Source of the DNA: Allobosea sp.
GTDB lineage: Bacteria > Pseudomonadota > Alphaproteobacteria > Rhizobiales > Beijerinckiaceae
Assembly: GCF_030695125.1 (NCBI RefSeq)
Contig: NZ_JAUYTP010000036.1
Span: forward strand, 1-64,000
Reading direction: 5' to 3'
Length of the DNA: 64,000 bases
Shown: one piece after another, positions 37,381 through 49,176 of the stretch
Layout: each line of letters begins with the position of its first letter
How positions within the stretch are numbered: the stretch's first letter is position 1
Notes under the pieces: model-generated
Told to the model about the DNA's origin: nothing
Database searches by the model: none
Seen by the model: only the letters and a program-made list of their open reading frames with translations
Translations under genes and position numbers: made by a program

Positions 37381-38864
37381 TCGCGGTCCGGGAGTCGCAT
37401 TTCATCGGCGCGGTCGGAGAAGCGCGTCACTTCGGCGTCGAACTGCAGGGCGATCGCGCCGGTCGGGCCATGGCGCTGCTTGCCGATGATGAGTTCGGCG
37501 ACGCCATGGGCGGCCTCCATCTCGATCTGCCACTTGTTGTGCTCTTCGGTGCCCGGCCGCGGCTCCTTGCCCTTGAGATAGTATTCGTCGCGATAGACGA
37601 ACATCACCACGTCCGCGTCCTGCTCGATCGAGCCGGATTCACGCAGGTCCGACAGCTGCGGCCGCTTGTCGTCGCGGCTCTCGACCTGGCGCGAGAGCTG
37701 CGAGAGCGCGACGATCGGCACGACCAGTTCCTTCGCCAGCGCCTTCAGGCTGGTCGTGATCTCGGTCAGCTCCTGCACGCGGTTCTGGCCGTTCTTGTTC
37801 GAGCCGGAGAGCAGCTGCAGATAGTCGATGAACAGGACGTCGAGACCCTTCTGGCGCTTGAGGCGGCGGGCGCGGGCAACGAGCTGGGCGATCGAGATGC
37901 CGCCGGTCTGGTCGATATAGAGCGGCAGCTTCTCAATCTGTGCCGCGACGTCGGTCAACCGGGCGAAATCGGCCTCGGTGATGCGGCCCTGCCGGATCTT
38001 GTAGGACGAGATGCCCGACTGCTCGGCGACGATACGCGTCGCGAGCTGGTCGGCCGACATTTCCAACGAGAAGAAGGCGACGATGCCGCCATCGACGGTC
38101 TTGATCGTGCCGTCGGTCTGGCGCTCGCCACGCCAGGCCTTGGCGATGTTGAAGGCGATGTTGGTGGCCAGCGAGGTCTTGCCCATGGCCGGGCGGCCGG
38201 CGAGCACGATCAGGTCTGACGGCTGCAGGCCGCCCATGCGCTGGTCGAGGTCGCGCAGGCCCGACGAAATGCCCGACAGGCCGCCGGCGCGCTGATAGGC
38301 TTTCGCCGCCATGTCGATGGCGGTGTAGAGCGCATTATCGAATTTCTGGAAGCCGCCCTCGTAGCGTCCCTTTTCGGCGAGTTCGTAGAGCTTGCGCTCT
38401 GCCTCCTCGATCTGCTCGCGCGGCGGCGCATCGACCGGAGAATCATAGGCGACATTGACCAGATCCTCGCCGACGCCGATCAGCTGGCGGCGGATCGCCA
38501 GGTCATAGACGGTGCGGCCGTAATCGCCGGCATTGATGACCGTCGTCGCCTCCGCCGCGAGGCGGGCGAGATATTGCGAGGCGGTGATGCCGCCGAGATC
38601 GATCTCGCCGACGAAGGTCTTCAGCGTGATCGGCGTCGCGATCTTGCCGGCCCGGATCAGGCTCGAGCTCAGCTCGAAGACGCGCTGGTGGATCGGCTCG
38701 AAGAAATGGTCCGGCAGCAGAAAGTCCGAGACGCGGTAGAAGGCGTCGTTGTTGACCAGGATCGCGCCCAGCAGCGCCTGTTCGGCCTCGATGTTGTGAG
38801 GCTGGACGCGATATTCGGCCTCGCGGGTTTCGAGGCGGGTGACGAGGGCGGTTGCTGTGGCCAT
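37377..38864 (-). CDS. dnaB: Replicative DNA helicase
   Basis: A 495-aa hexameric helicase that unwinds DNA at the replication fork. The N-terminal domain has PHNIEAEQALLGAIL. The RecA-like C-terminal domain carries Walker A GRPAMGKTSLATN and the Walker B/sensor region LDVLFIDYLQLL. It starts at MATATALVTRL, which leaves the usual short N-terminus; an in-frame upstream ATG adds 19 residues without similarity. The order rplI-(adh)-dnaB-alr-radA is close to the conserved rhizobial rplI-dnaB-alr-radA. Confidence 0.97.
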   Translation of the reverse strand: MATATALVTRLETREAEYRVQPHNIEAEQALLGAILVNNDAFYRVSDFLLPDHFFEPIHQRVFELSSSLIRAGKIATPITLKTFVGEIDLGGITASQYLARLAAEATTVINAGDYGRTVYDLAIRRQLIGVGEDLVNVAYDSPVDAPPREQIEEAERKLYELAEKGRYEGGFQKFDNALYTAIDMAAKAYQRAGGLSGISSGLRDLDQRMGGLQPSDLIVLAGRPAMGKTSLATNIAFNIAKAWRGERQTDGTIKTVDGGIVAFFSLEMSADQLATRIVAEQSGISSYKIRQGRITEADFARLTDVAAQIEKLPLYIDQTGGISIAQLVARARRLKRQKGLDVLFIDYLQLLSGSNKNGQNRVQELTEITTSLKALAKELVVPIVALSQLSRQVESRDDKRPQLSDLRESGSIEQDADVVMFVYRDEYYLKGKEPRPGTEEHNKWQIEMEAAHGVAELIIGKQRHGPTGAIALQFDAEVTRFSDRADEMRLPDRE

Positions 38865-38957
38865 GGCCTTCGATAGGTCAGAATCGCCCCGCGGCGGAAC
38901 GGGAACAAATAAGGAACGCAAGAATTAGGCGGAACTCTGCCCGCTGTCCACAGCTTT

Positions 38958-38982
38958 GGCCCCCGATCGCCGATCGTGGGCC
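38958..38982 (-). terminator. Imperfect palindrome downstream of the alcohol dehydrogenase gene
   Basis: GGCCCCCGATCG and CGATCGTGGGCC are complementary with one mismatch around a single central base. No U-tract follows on the minus strand, so it is only a weak terminator candidate for the dehydrogenase gene that ends just upstream; it could also be an operator near the dnaB promoter. Confidence 0.35.
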
Positions 38983-39020
38983 AGTTCCTTGCTTCGGCAG
39001 GGCGCCCCTGGACGCTGGCT

Positions 39021-40076
39021 TCAATGAGGCGGCTGGACCAGGATCTTGATGTGCTGCTTGTCATGGACGAGCGCTTCGAAGCCCTCCGAGACGATGTCGT
39101 CGAGCGCGATGCGCTTGGTCACCAGCGAATCCGCCTGGAAGAAGCCCTTGGTCATCAGCGTCATCACGGCCGGGAAGATATCGCGATAGGCGATGATGCC
39201 CCGGACCACGCGCTCCTTGAGCACCACGGTGTTGGGCTGGAAGGCGGCCTCCTTCTCCCAGATCGAGACGATCACGGTTTCGCCTTCGTAATGCGTCGCC
39301 TCGATGCATTGCTGCAGCACTTTGGGCACGCCGGTGACTTCGAAGGCGACATCGACGCCGCCGGTCGTCAGGTCTCGAATCGTGGCGACCGGGTCGTCCT
39401 TGGAGGGGTCGGTGACGGTCGTCGCCCCGAGTTCGAGCGCCTTGGCGCCGCGCTCGGCGGAGAGTTCCACGACATGGATCGCCGCAGCGCCGGCGACGCG
39501 CAGCGCCTCGACCAGGAGCAGCCCGATCGGCCCCGCCCCGAAGACGGCCGCGGTGCCGCCCGCCTTGAGGCTGCTGAGCCGCACCGCATGCAGCGCGACG
39601 GCGGCCGGCTCGACCAGCGCGCCCTGTTCGAAGGAGAGGCCCTCCGGCATCACATGCACCATGCGCTCATCGACGACGGTGTGGCAGGCAAAGCCGCCGC
39701 CGCCGCCCGACAGGCCGTGAAATCCGAGCTTGTCGCAGAGATTGTACTTGCCGCGTCGGCAGGCCTCGCAGACGCCGCACGCCAGGATCGGCTCGACGAC
39801 GACGCGGTCCCCGAGCCGGATACGCGTGACCTTGGCGCCGATCGCGACCACCTCGCCGGAAAACTCGTGCCCCATGACGATCGGGGCGCGGTCATGGCTC
39901 AGCGGGTGCGGCTGGTCGACGGGAATGAAGATCGGGCCGGCGAGGTACTCGTGCAGATCGCTGCCGCAAATGCCCGCCCAGGCGACCTTGATCTTGACCT
40001 GCCCGGCCGCCGGCTGCGGTTCGGCTACCTCCTCGACGCGAATGTCGTGGGCTTTGTGCCAGCATGCGGCTTTCAT
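39021..40076 (-). CDS. Zinc-dependent alcohol dehydrogenase (2,3-butanediol dehydrogenase-like)
   Basis: A 351-aa medium-chain dehydrogenase. Catalytic zinc ligands are expected in ICGSDLHEY (Cys) and MGHEFSGEV (His, Glu). The structural zinc loop CGVCEACRRGKYNLC gives four cysteines. The NAD-binding glycine motif is FGAGPIGLLL. The pattern HEYLAGPIFIPVDQPHPLS resembles 2,3-butanediol dehydrogenases and the wider sorbitol/threonine dehydrogenase group. It stands as a single gene inserted between the ribosomal operon and dnaB; substrate not provable from sequence. Confidence 0.85.
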   Translation of the reverse strand: MKAACWHKAHDIRVEEVAEPQPAAGQVKIKVAWAGICGSDLHEYLAGPIFIPVDQPHPLSHDRAPIVMGHEFSGEVVAIGAKVTRIRLGDRVVVEPILACGVCEACRRGKYNLCDKLGFHGLSGGGGGFACHTVVDERMVHVMPEGLSFEQGALVEPAAVALHAVRLSSLKAGGTAAVFGAGPIGLLLVEALRVAGAAAIHVVELSAERGAKALELGATTVTDPSKDDPVATIRDLTTGGVDVAFEVTGVPKVLQQCIEATHYEGETVIVSIWEKEAAFQPNTVVLKERVVRGIIAYRDIFPAVMTLMTKGFFQADSLVTKRIALDDIVSEGFEALVHDKQHIKILVQPPH

Positions 40077-40217
40077 CGGCGTCGGTCCTTTGCGTCACCC
40101 CAGCGCGCCTCTCATGCCGCGGGCAGGGGCGCCGCGCCTTGATCTCGCGCATGAGACGACCCCCGATCGCTCCGCTGTTGCGATGACCGAGCCGGGCCCG
40201 ATCGCGCTCACGAAAAA

Positions 40218-40243
40218 GGGCGCCGCGAATGCTCGCGGCGCCC
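40218..40243 (-). terminator. Intrinsic terminator of the rpsF-rplI operon
   Basis: GGGCGCCGCGA and TCGCGGCGCCC form a perfect 11-base stem with an ATGC loop. On the minus strand TTTTT follows directly, giving a classical intrinsic terminator 32 bases after the rplI stop. Confidence 0.88.
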
Positions 40244-40274
40244 TCAAAGTCAGGCCGGAACGGCCGTGCTGATC

Positions 40275-40838
40275 TCAGCGGTCGTCTTCGCCGGCTTCGG
40301 CCAGGGCCGCGCCGACCTCGAGGCCGAGATCGTCGAGGTCGAACGCCTCGCGGGCGGTGACGTCCTCACCGCGCACCTGGCGCTCGGCTTCCTGGGCCGA
40401 ACGGGCGATGTTGACGGTGACGGTGACCGAAACCTCCGGATGCAGCACGACCGGGATCGTGTGCAGGCCGAGCGTCTTGATCGGCGCGTTCAGCGTGATC
40501 TGGCTGCGGGCGACGTGGAAGCCCTCGGCGACCAGCGCCTCGGCGATGTCGCGGGTCGAGACCGAGCCGTACAGCACGCCGGATTCACCCGACTGGCGCA
40601 GCATCACGACGCTCAGGCCGTCGAGCGTCTCGGCGACCGACTCGGCCTCCGACTTCAGCTCGAGGTTGCGGGTCTCGAGCTCGATCTTCTGGCTCTCGAA
40701 GCGCTTGCGGTTCTCCTCGGTGGCGCGCAGCGCCTTGCCGCGGGCAAGCAGGTAGTTGCGGCCGAAGCCGTCGCGGACGCGGACGACTTCGCCCATCTGG
40801 CCGAGCTTGGCGACGCGTTCGAGCAGGATCACTTCCAT
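40275..40838 (-). CDS. rplI: 50S ribosomal protein L9
   Basis: A 187-aa ribosomal protein with the N-terminal domain [19 protein letters not shown] and the signature [17 protein letters not shown], a connecting helix and a C-terminal rRNA-binding domain. It is about 40 residues longer than enterobacterial L9 because of an acidic C-terminal tail, which is common in Hyphomicrobiales. Last gene of the operon, with a strong terminator behind it. Confidence 0.96.
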   Translation of the reverse strand: MEVILLERVAKLGQMGEVVRVRDGFGRNYLLARGKALRATEENRKRFESQKIELETRNLELKSEAESVAETLDGLSVVMLRQSGESGVLYGSVSTRDIAEALVAEGFHVARSQITLNAPIKTLGLHTIPVVLHPEVSVTVTVNIARSAQEAERQVRGEDVTAREAFDLDDLGLEVGAALAEAGEDDR

Positions 40839-40874
40839 GGTGTTGTCTCCTTTGAGAGCGGTTCGTGTGGACTG

Positions 40875-41834
40875 TCAGGCCTTGGGAGGCGGGGGCGGCA
40901 TCGCAGCCCGCTTGCGCAGGCCGAGAAGGGTGTCGAGAATTCCGGCGAGCGCCAGCAGCGGGGTCAGGACGGCCTGCATCACGACGAGCGCGACGTAGAT
41001 GCTGACCAGCATCGGGGTGCGCCAGGCCTGGCCGCGCGAGAGGTCGTGCAGCATGGCGAGCCCCGTGAAGGTGAAGCTGACCAGAAGCGCCCCGACCAGA
41101 GCCACGCCAGCCAGCCCGACGAAGCCGTCGAACGTGGCAACCGCCAGCCCGGCGACCATCAGCAGCAGCGCCTGGCGCGGCAGGCTCGTCAGGGGGATGA
41201 AGGGCCAGGGCCTGGGCAGACGGCCCGAGAGCTGCACCGTCTTGGCCGCGAGCCAGAGATTGGCGGTGATCGTGCTGATGACCGAGGCGGCGATACCCAG
41301 AGGCACCGCCCGCACGAGCAGCGGCGTGATATTGGCGGCGAGTTCGGCCTGGGTGGTCCCCTCCGCCAGGGTCAGCACCCGGCTGCGCACCATCTCCGCC
41401 AGCAGATTCTCGACGATGCGCGCGATCACGGCGCGATACGCCTCGTAATCGGTCGTCATCATCAGCGCGCTGGCCACCGTCGCGACCGTGGCCGTGCCGG
41501 CCATCCAGAGCATCAGACGGCCGAGCGGATACCATTCGGTGGCGCCTTCGCCATCGGTGCGGGCCAGCAGTGCGAGATAGGCGATCCACCAGGCCGGCAG
41601 CGCGATGATCAGCGTGAACGCGATGCCGGCAGGCACGCTGAGCGCGATCGACACCGCAACGGCGCCGGCGCCGACGGCAAACAGCCCGGCGCGGTGGTTC
41701 CAGCCGAGGGCGGCGATGAAGATCGGGAGGGGGGCGGCCGAGTACAGCAGCACGGCCAGCGGCGATCCGGTGATCACCACTGAGAAGAGCAGAGCCGCTA
41801 CGAGGCCCGCGCCGATGCCGACGACCGGAATCAT
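40875..41834 (-). CDS. DUF2232 family membrane protein
   Basis: A 319-aa protein with roughly eight transmembrane helices and a Pro-rich C-terminus (PPPPPKA). Alphaproteobacteria regularly carry such a gene between rpsR and rplI; it belongs to the DUF2232/YybS-type group of unknown function, thought to resemble small-molecule transporter membrane components. The start ATG 41834 gives MIPVVGIGAGLV, directly at the first helix; the frame is open upstream but the extra part is not membrane-like. Confidence 0.82.
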   Translation of the reverse strand: MIPVVGIGAGLVAALLFSVVITGSPLAVLLYSAAPLPIFIAALGWNHRAGLFAVGAGAVAVSIALSVPAGIAFTLIIALPAWWIAYLALLARTDGEGATEWYPLGRLMLWMAGTATVATVASALMMTTDYEAYRAVIARIVENLLAEMVRSRVLTLAEGTTQAELAANITPLLVRAVPLGIAASVISTITANLWLAAKTVQLSGRLPRPWPFIPLTSLPRQALLLMVAGLAVATFDGFVGLAGVALVGALLVSFTFTGLAMLHDLSRGQAWRTPMLVSIYVALVVMQAVLTPLLALAGILDTLLGLRKRAAMPPPPPKA

Positions 41835-41957
41835 TCTTGTGTCCTGCTGTCCCGCTGCTCCCGGGCCTGAAGGGCCGGGCAGGGTGAGAGGCGTTGGCCT
41901 CAACGAACCCGATGGAGTTTCACCACCGGGCGACTGGGTAGGCGAGAGAGTCAGAAA

Positions 41958-41983
41958 GCTGGTGGCGAGGGCTCGCCACCAGC
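41958..41983 (-). terminator. Internal hairpin between rpsR and the DUF2232 gene
   Basis: GCTGGTGGCGA and TCGCCACCAGC make a perfect 11-base stem with a GGGC loop, starting 17 bases after the rpsR stop. On the minus strand only TTTC follows, so it would terminate partially. It may set a lower level of DUF2232 and rplI relative to rpsF-rpsR, or protect the upstream mRNA end. Confidence 0.55.
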
Positions 41984-41999
41984 CATGGATCAGTTCCGC

Positions 42000-42245
42000 T
42001 CAGCGGATGACGTAGGGCAGCAGGCCGAGGAAGCGGGCGCGCTTGATCGCCTGGGCGAGTTCGCGCTGCTTCTTGGCGGAAACCGCCGTGATGCGCGACG
42101 GCACGATCTTGCCGCGCTCGGAGATGTAGCGCGAGAGCAGGCGCACATCCTTGTAGTCGATCTTCGGGGCGCCCTCGCCCGAGAAGGGGCAGGACTTGCG
42201 GCGGCGGAAGAAGGGGCGGCGTGCGCCAGCAGATGCAGTCGACAT
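42000..42245 (-). CDS. rpsR: 30S ribosomal protein S18
   Basis: An 81-aa ribosomal protein that binds the platform of the small subunit as a partner of S6. The conserved core is present: [20 protein letters not shown] followed by [20 protein letters not shown] and RFLGLLPYV. It follows rpsF after three bases. Confidence 0.97.
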   Translation of the reverse strand: MSTASAGARRPFFRRRKSCPFSGEGAPKIDYKDVRLLSRYISERGKIVPSRITAVSAKKQRELAQAIKRARFLGLLPYVIR

Positions 42246-42248
42246 GGC

Positions 42249-42719
42249 TCAGGCCTCCGCGCCGGTCGTTTCGGGAGCAGCTTCGTCGTCGCGACGCGGA
42301 CGGTCGCGACGCGGGCCGCGATCGCCACCGCGGTCGAAGCGATCACCGCCGCCGGGACGGTCGAAGCGGTCGCCCCGCTCGCCACGATCATCGCGGTCGC
42401 GCTTCTGAAGCATGGCCGACTGGCCTTCCTCGAGCTCTTCGACGCGGATGGTCATGAAGCGCAGCACGTCTTCGTTGATGCGCATCTGGCGCTCCATCTC
42501 GGCCACGGCGGCCGAGGGGGCGTCGATGTTCAGCAGCGAGTAATGCGCCTTGCGGTTCTTCTTGATGCGGTAGCCCAGCGACTTGACGCCCCAGTACTCG
42601 ATCTTGGGGACCGAGCCGCCATTCGCCTCGATGATGCCCTTGAACGTCTCGACAAGGGCTTCGACCTGCTGCGCGCTGACGTCTTGTCGCGCGAGCAGAA
42701 CATGCTCGTACAATGCCAT
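42249..42719 (-). CDS. rpsF: 30S ribosomal protein S6 with Arg/Asp/Gly-rich tail
   Basis: A 156-aa ribosomal protein. Residues 1-95 are the normal S6 fold ([15 protein letters not shown] at the start, [19 protein letters not shown] in the middle). Residues about 110-156 are an added low-complexity tail with repeated [14 protein letters not shown] elements. E. coli S6 instead ends in a poly-Glu tail. First gene of the operon; divergent from fabD. Confidence 0.95.
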   Translation of the reverse strand: MALYEHVLLARQDVSAQQVEALVETFKGIIEANGGSVPKIEYWGVKSLGYRIKKNRKAHYSLLNIDAPSAAVAEMERQMRINEDVLRFMTIRVEELEEGQSAMLQKRDRDDRGERGDRFDRPGGGDRFDRGGDRGPRRDRPRRDDEAAPETTGAEA

Positions 42720-43066
42720 GGTTGGCCTTCCTCGTTTCACCCTGTTTCGTTCGGCGCGGAGCCCTCCGAGCCCTGGATAAGGCCCGACAGGATTTCATCG
42801 AAGGCGGAGACACGGGATGACGGCTCGAAGAATGAGCCTGCAGCGCGGTCTCTTGTTGATTTGAGACGGCGCTGCCATCCGTTCAGCCTCCGGCCGAACA
42901 AACAGGAGGCGGTGGTTACAGGCAGAGCGTCCGGTATGCAACCAAAATCGGCTCCTGGACGGTCTTTGCGGCGCGTTCATTGTGGCTTCACGCTTGACTT
43001 GGCCCGCAAGGCAGTGTGACAGCGCGGTGAATCCGCTCAAATCCTTTGAATTCGAAGGCTTGCCGA
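42720..43066. other. 347-base divergent promoter region between rpsF and fabD
   Basis: No gene is visible. It must contain the promoters of the ribosomal operon (leftward) and the fab operon (rightward). A rightward CTTGACT at about 42991-42997 could be a -35 element for fabD, but no good -10 follows at proper spacing. Confidence 0.6.
42913..42941 (-). promoter_or_regulatory. Candidate promoter of the rpsF operon
   Basis: On the minus strand TTGCAT (-35) and TAACCA (-10) are separated by 17 bases, about 195 bases before the rpsF start. The match is partial and rests on pattern only. Confidence 0.25.
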
Positions 43067-44002
43067 ATGACGACCGCGTACATCTTCCCGGGGCAGGGCT
43101 CTCAGGCCGTCGGCATGGGCAAGACGCTGGCCGCTGCGTTCCCCGCGGCCCGTGCCGTGTTCGACGAGGTCGATGCGGCACTGTCGCAGAAACTCTCGAC
43201 GCTGATGTTCGAGGGCCCTCTCGACGAACTGACCCTCACCGCCAATGCCCAGCCCGCGCTCATGGCCGTCAGCCTGGCCGTCATCCGCGTGCTCGAGGCG
43301 GAAGCCGGCCTCGACTTGAAGCGCGATGCCGCTTTCGTAGCCGGCCATTCGCTCGGCGAGTACTCGGCGCTCGCCGCCGCGGGAACCTTCAGCATTACCG
43401 ACGCCGCGCGCCTCCTACGCATCCGCGGCGACGCCATGCAGAAGGCGGTTCCGGCAGGCGAAGGCGCGATGGCGGCCCTGCTCGGCGCCGAATTCGATCT
43501 GGCAAAGGCGATCGCCGCCGATGCGGCGCAGGGACAAATCTGCGAGGTCGCCAACGATAATGGCGGGGGACAGGTCGTGCTCTCCGGCGCCAAGGCCGCG
43601 ATCGAGCGCGCCATTGCGCTTGCCGGAGAACGTGGTGTCAGGCGCGCCATGCTTCTGCCGGTTTCCGCGCCTTTCCATTGCACGTTGATGCAGCCGGCCG
43701 CGCAGGCCATGCAGGCGGCGTTGGCCGAGGTGGCGATGCAGCCGCCCGTCGTTCCCGTCATGGCCAATGTCGGCGCCGCACCGCTGGTCGAGCCCGACGC
43801 CATTCGCGCCTCGCTGGTGGCGCAGGTCACGGGCACGGTGCGCTGGCGCGCCTGCGTCGAGGCCATGACGGCCGCCGGCGTGACGCGGTTCGTCGAAGCC
43901 GGCAGCGGCAAGGTTCTGGCCGGGCTGGTGAAGCGGATTGCGCCGGGCGCCACGCCCATGTCGGTGGGAACGGCCGAGGATATCGTCGGTCACAAGCCCT
44001 GA
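43067..44002 (+). CDS. fabD: Malonyl-CoA:ACP transacylase
   Basis: A 311-aa enzyme that moves malonyl groups from CoA to acyl carrier protein for fatty acid synthesis. The N-terminal FPGQGSQ is present, the nucleophile is Ser95 in GHSLGEYSA, and the catalytic His is expected in VSAPFHCTLM. The ATG at 43067 gives MTTAYIFPGQG; an in-frame ATG 21 bases upstream is less typical. It opens the fabD-fabG-acpP-fabF cluster. Confidence 0.96.
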   Translation: MTTAYIFPGQGSQAVGMGKTLAAAFPAARAVFDEVDAALSQKLSTLMFEGPLDELTLTANAQPALMAVSLAVIRVLEAEAGLDLKRDAAFVAGHSLGEYSALAAAGTFSITDAARLLRIRGDAMQKAVPAGEGAMAALLGAEFDLAKAIAADAAQGQICEVANDNGGGQVVLSGAKAAIERAIALAGERGVRRAMLLPVSAPFHCTLMQPAAQAMQAALAEVAMQPPVVPVMANVGAAPLVEPDAIRASLVAQVTGTVRWRACVEAMTAAGVTRFVEAGSGKVLAGLVKRIAPGATPMSVGTAEDIVGHKP

Positions 44003-44043
44003 AAGGGCATCAAGAACGGCCGAATGCCGAAAGGGAGAGACGG

Positions 44044-44781
44044 ATGCTTGATCTGACGGGCAAGAAGGCCCTGGTCACCGGCGCGACCGGGGGTCTGGGT
44101 GGGGCGATCGCGCGTGCATTGCATGCGCAGGGCGCCACGGTGGCGTTGTCGGGCACGCGGGCCGAGGCGCTCGAGGCCCTGGCCGCCGAACTCGGCGAGC
44201 GCGTCGTGATCACGCCCTGCAACCTCGCCGACAAGGACTCGGTCGAAGCGCTGGTTCCGGCGGCCGAGGAGAAACTCGGCGGCCTCGACATCCTCGTCAA
44301 CAATGCCGGGGTGACGAAGGACAACCTGTTCGTGCGTCTCAAGGATGAGGATTGGGACAGCGTCATCGCGATCAATCTGACGGCCGCGTTCCGGCTCTCG
44401 CGCGCGGCGGTGAAGTCGATGATGCGTCGCCGCTATGGCCGCATCGTCTCGATCGGCTCCGTGGTCGGCACCAGCGGCAATCCGGGACAGGGCAACTACG
44501 CGGCCTCCAAGGCGGGGTTGATCGGCATGTCCAAGGCGCTGGCCGCCGAGGTCGCCAGCCGCAACATCACTGTCAACGTCGTCTCGCCGGGCTTCATCGA
44601 GTCGCCGATGACGCAAGGTCTGACCGACAAGCAGCGTGAGGGCATCCTCTCCGACGTCCCGATGGGGCGCCTCGGCTCCGGCGCCGATGTGGCGGCGGCC
44701 GTCGCCTTCCTCGCTAGCACCGAGGCGGGCTACGTGACCGGGCAGACGCTGCATGTCAATGGCGGAATGACAATGATCTGA
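44044..44781 (+). CDS. fabG: 3-oxoacyl-ACP reductase
   Basis: A 245-aa NADPH-dependent reductase of fatty acid elongation (SDR fold). TGATGGLG is at residues 12-19 and NNAG at 86-89, with catalytic Ser139, Tyr152 and Lys156 (YAASK). The ATG 44044 follows the ribosome site AAAGGGAGAGACGG. It lies 41 bases after fabD. Confidence 0.96.
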   Translation: MLDLTGKKALVTGATGGLGGAIARALHAQGATVALSGTRAEALEALAAELGERVVITPCNLADKDSVEALVPAAEEKLGGLDILVNNAGVTKDNLFVRLKDEDWDSVIAINLTAAFRLSRAAVKSMMRRRYGRIVSIGSVVGTSGNPGQGNYAASKAGLIGMSKALAAEVASRNITVNVVSPGFIESPMTQGLTDKQREGILSDVPMGRLGSGADVAAAVAFLASTEAGYVTGQTLHVNGGMTMI

Positions 44782-45035
44782 ATGGCTTGCGAAGGTTTCC
44801 GTCGAGATTGAACCTTCGCTGCGACGCACTCGCCAGTCCCGATTGCCTGTGTTAACTAGCGCCGTCGGGCGGCAATGCGGACCCCGGGGGACTTGACGGG
44901 AACCCGGTTGTTGCGTTTGTGCAGGCTTCGAGTTCCGGCCCGTCCACACCGTCAGGCGTGGTGGGATTCAGGAGTGACGGTCCCTCTCTGCGGCGCGATC
45001 GCGTGCTGCGTGTTTAATCTTTAAGGAAAAGTCCC

Positions 45036-45269
45036 ATGAGCGATGTCGCCGAGCGCGTGAAGAAGATCGTGGTCGAGCATCTCGGCGTCGAGCCGGAGAA
45101 GGTCGTGGACGGCGCGAACTTCATCGAGGACCTCGGGGCCGACAGCCTCGACACGGTCGAGCTCGTGATGGCGTTCGAAGAAGAGTTCGGTGTCGAGATC
45201 CCCGACGATGCGGCCGAGACGATCGTGACGGTCGGCGACGCCGTCAAGTTCCTGTCCAAGACCGCCTGA
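45036..45269 (+). CDS. acpP: Acyl carrier protein
   Basis: A 77-aa acidic carrier protein; the phosphopantetheine serine is Ser37 in [10 protein letters not shown]. Start follows TTAAGGAAAAGTCCC, a strong ribosome site. The 254 bases upstream contain no gene and probably an independent promoter, fitting the high demand for this protein. Confidence 0.98.
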   Translation: MSDVAERVKKIVVEHLGVEPEKVVDGANFIEDLGADSLDTVELVMAFEEEFGVEIPDDAAETIVTVGDAVKFLSKTA

Positions 45270-45302
45270 TCGATCGCTTCGTCGATCGCTGCAGAAAGCG
45301 CC

Positions 45303-46595
<1,293 letters not shown>

Positions 46596-46790
46596 GAGTC
46601 CGGCCACAGCGCGCTTTCGCCATAATCCTCGGTAGAGTGCGCTGCTCCTGCAGGAACGCGATTTTCCTTTCACAGGCGTCGTGAATCCGGTTCTAATATG
46701 CGACGAACGGCCGATCGTGCCGGTGCGTCGATCATTGCGTCTGGCCACCATGCGTTCTGTGATGAAGTCGAAAATGCGAGCGCTACAGCC

Positions 46791-48170
<1,380 letters not shown>

Positions 48171-48288
48171 TCGGGCCTCGCGCCGTGCCACCATCCCCAG
48201 CCGGGTGAACGGGGCAGGCTCCGCGCACTTGCTCCGCAATGGCCCCGCCACTACGGTCCGGCCGCGTCGCGGGGCGGAGACAGATCGC

Positions 48289-49170
48289 ATGGCAATCGAG
48301 AGCATGACGGGCTTCGCCCGGGCGGCCGGCACGGTGGGCATCCATGCCTGGGCCTGGGAGATCCGCAGCGTCAACGGCCGCGGTCTCGACATCCGCGTGC
48401 GCGTGCCGCCCGGCTTCGAGGTGCTGGCGGAGGCCGCGCGCAAGCAGCTGACCGGCGCCTTTGCCCGCGGCACCCTCCACGTCAATCTTCAGATCACCAG
48501 CGATGCCGGTCCGCCGCGACCGCGCATCAACGAGGCGGCGCTCGCCGCGCTGCTGCAGGCGATCGCGCGGCTGCCCGCCTCCGAGGCGGTGCGGCCGCCT
48601 TCCTATGACGGCCTGCTCGCCATCCGGGGCGTCGTCGAACTCGCCGAAGAGGGCGAGGACACGCTGGCCGTGGTCGAGGCGCCGGTGCTCGCAGGGCTCG
48701 AATCGGTCGTGATTGCCCTCAAGGACGCGCGCGCCGCCGAGGGGCGCGCGCTTGAAGGCCTGCTGACGGGCCATCTCGAAGCCATCGCCGGGCTGGCGAG
48801 CCAGGCCGAGCACCATCCGGCCCGCGGCGTCGAGGCCATTCGCGAGCGGATCGCCGCCCAGATCGGCCTGCTGCTGGACGCCAGCCAGGCGCTCGATCCG
48901 CAGCGCCTGCATCAGGAGGCCGCGCTGCTGGCGGTGAAGGCCGATATCCGCGAGGAGATCGACCGGCTGCAGGCCCATGTCGCGGCGCTGCGGCTTTTGC
49001 TCGAGCAGGGCGGCCCGATCGGCCGCAAGCTCGATTTCCTGTCGCAGGAGTTTGGCCGCGAGGCCTCGACGCTCTGCGCCAAGGCGGGCGATGCCGGGCT
49101 GTCGCGCATCGGTCTCGAACTGCGCACCGTGGTCGATCAGATGCGCGAGCAGGTTCAGAATGTGGAGTGA
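48289..49170 (+). CDS. YicC family endoribonuclease
   Basis: A 293-aa protein of the YicC/YloC family, recently characterised members of which are endoribonucleases acting on small RNAs. The N-terminal hallmark MAIESMTGFARA and the C-terminal ending GREASTLCAKAGDAGLSR with VVDQMREQVQNVE are typical. It stands just upstream of gmk, the conserved rhizobial arrangement; the stop lies 6 bases before the gmk start. Confidence 0.9.
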   Translation: MAIESMTGFARAAGTVGIHAWAWEIRSVNGRGLDIRVRVPPGFEVLAEAARKQLTGAFARGTLHVNLQITSDAGPPRPRINEAALAALLQAIARLPASEAVRPPSYDGLLAIRGVVELAEEGEDTLAVVEAPVLAGLESVVIALKDARAAEGRALEGLLTGHLEAIAGLASQAEHHPARGVEAIRERIAAQIGLLLDASQALDPQRLHQEAALLAVKADIREEIDRLQAHVAALRLLLEQGGPIGRKLDFLSQEFGREASTLCAKAGDAGLSRIGLELRTVVDQMREQVQNVE

Positions 49171-49176
49171 GTGCTG

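Noticed and set aside
38945-38956. CTGTCCACAG near dnaB as a DnaA box or replication origin
   Set aside because: Only a partial match to TTATNCACA, no cluster of boxes, no AT-rich unwinding stretch.
44881-44930. CTTGAC box as acpP promoter
   Set aside because: The -35-like element at 44892 is followed at 17 bases by a poor -10, so no promoter is claimed.
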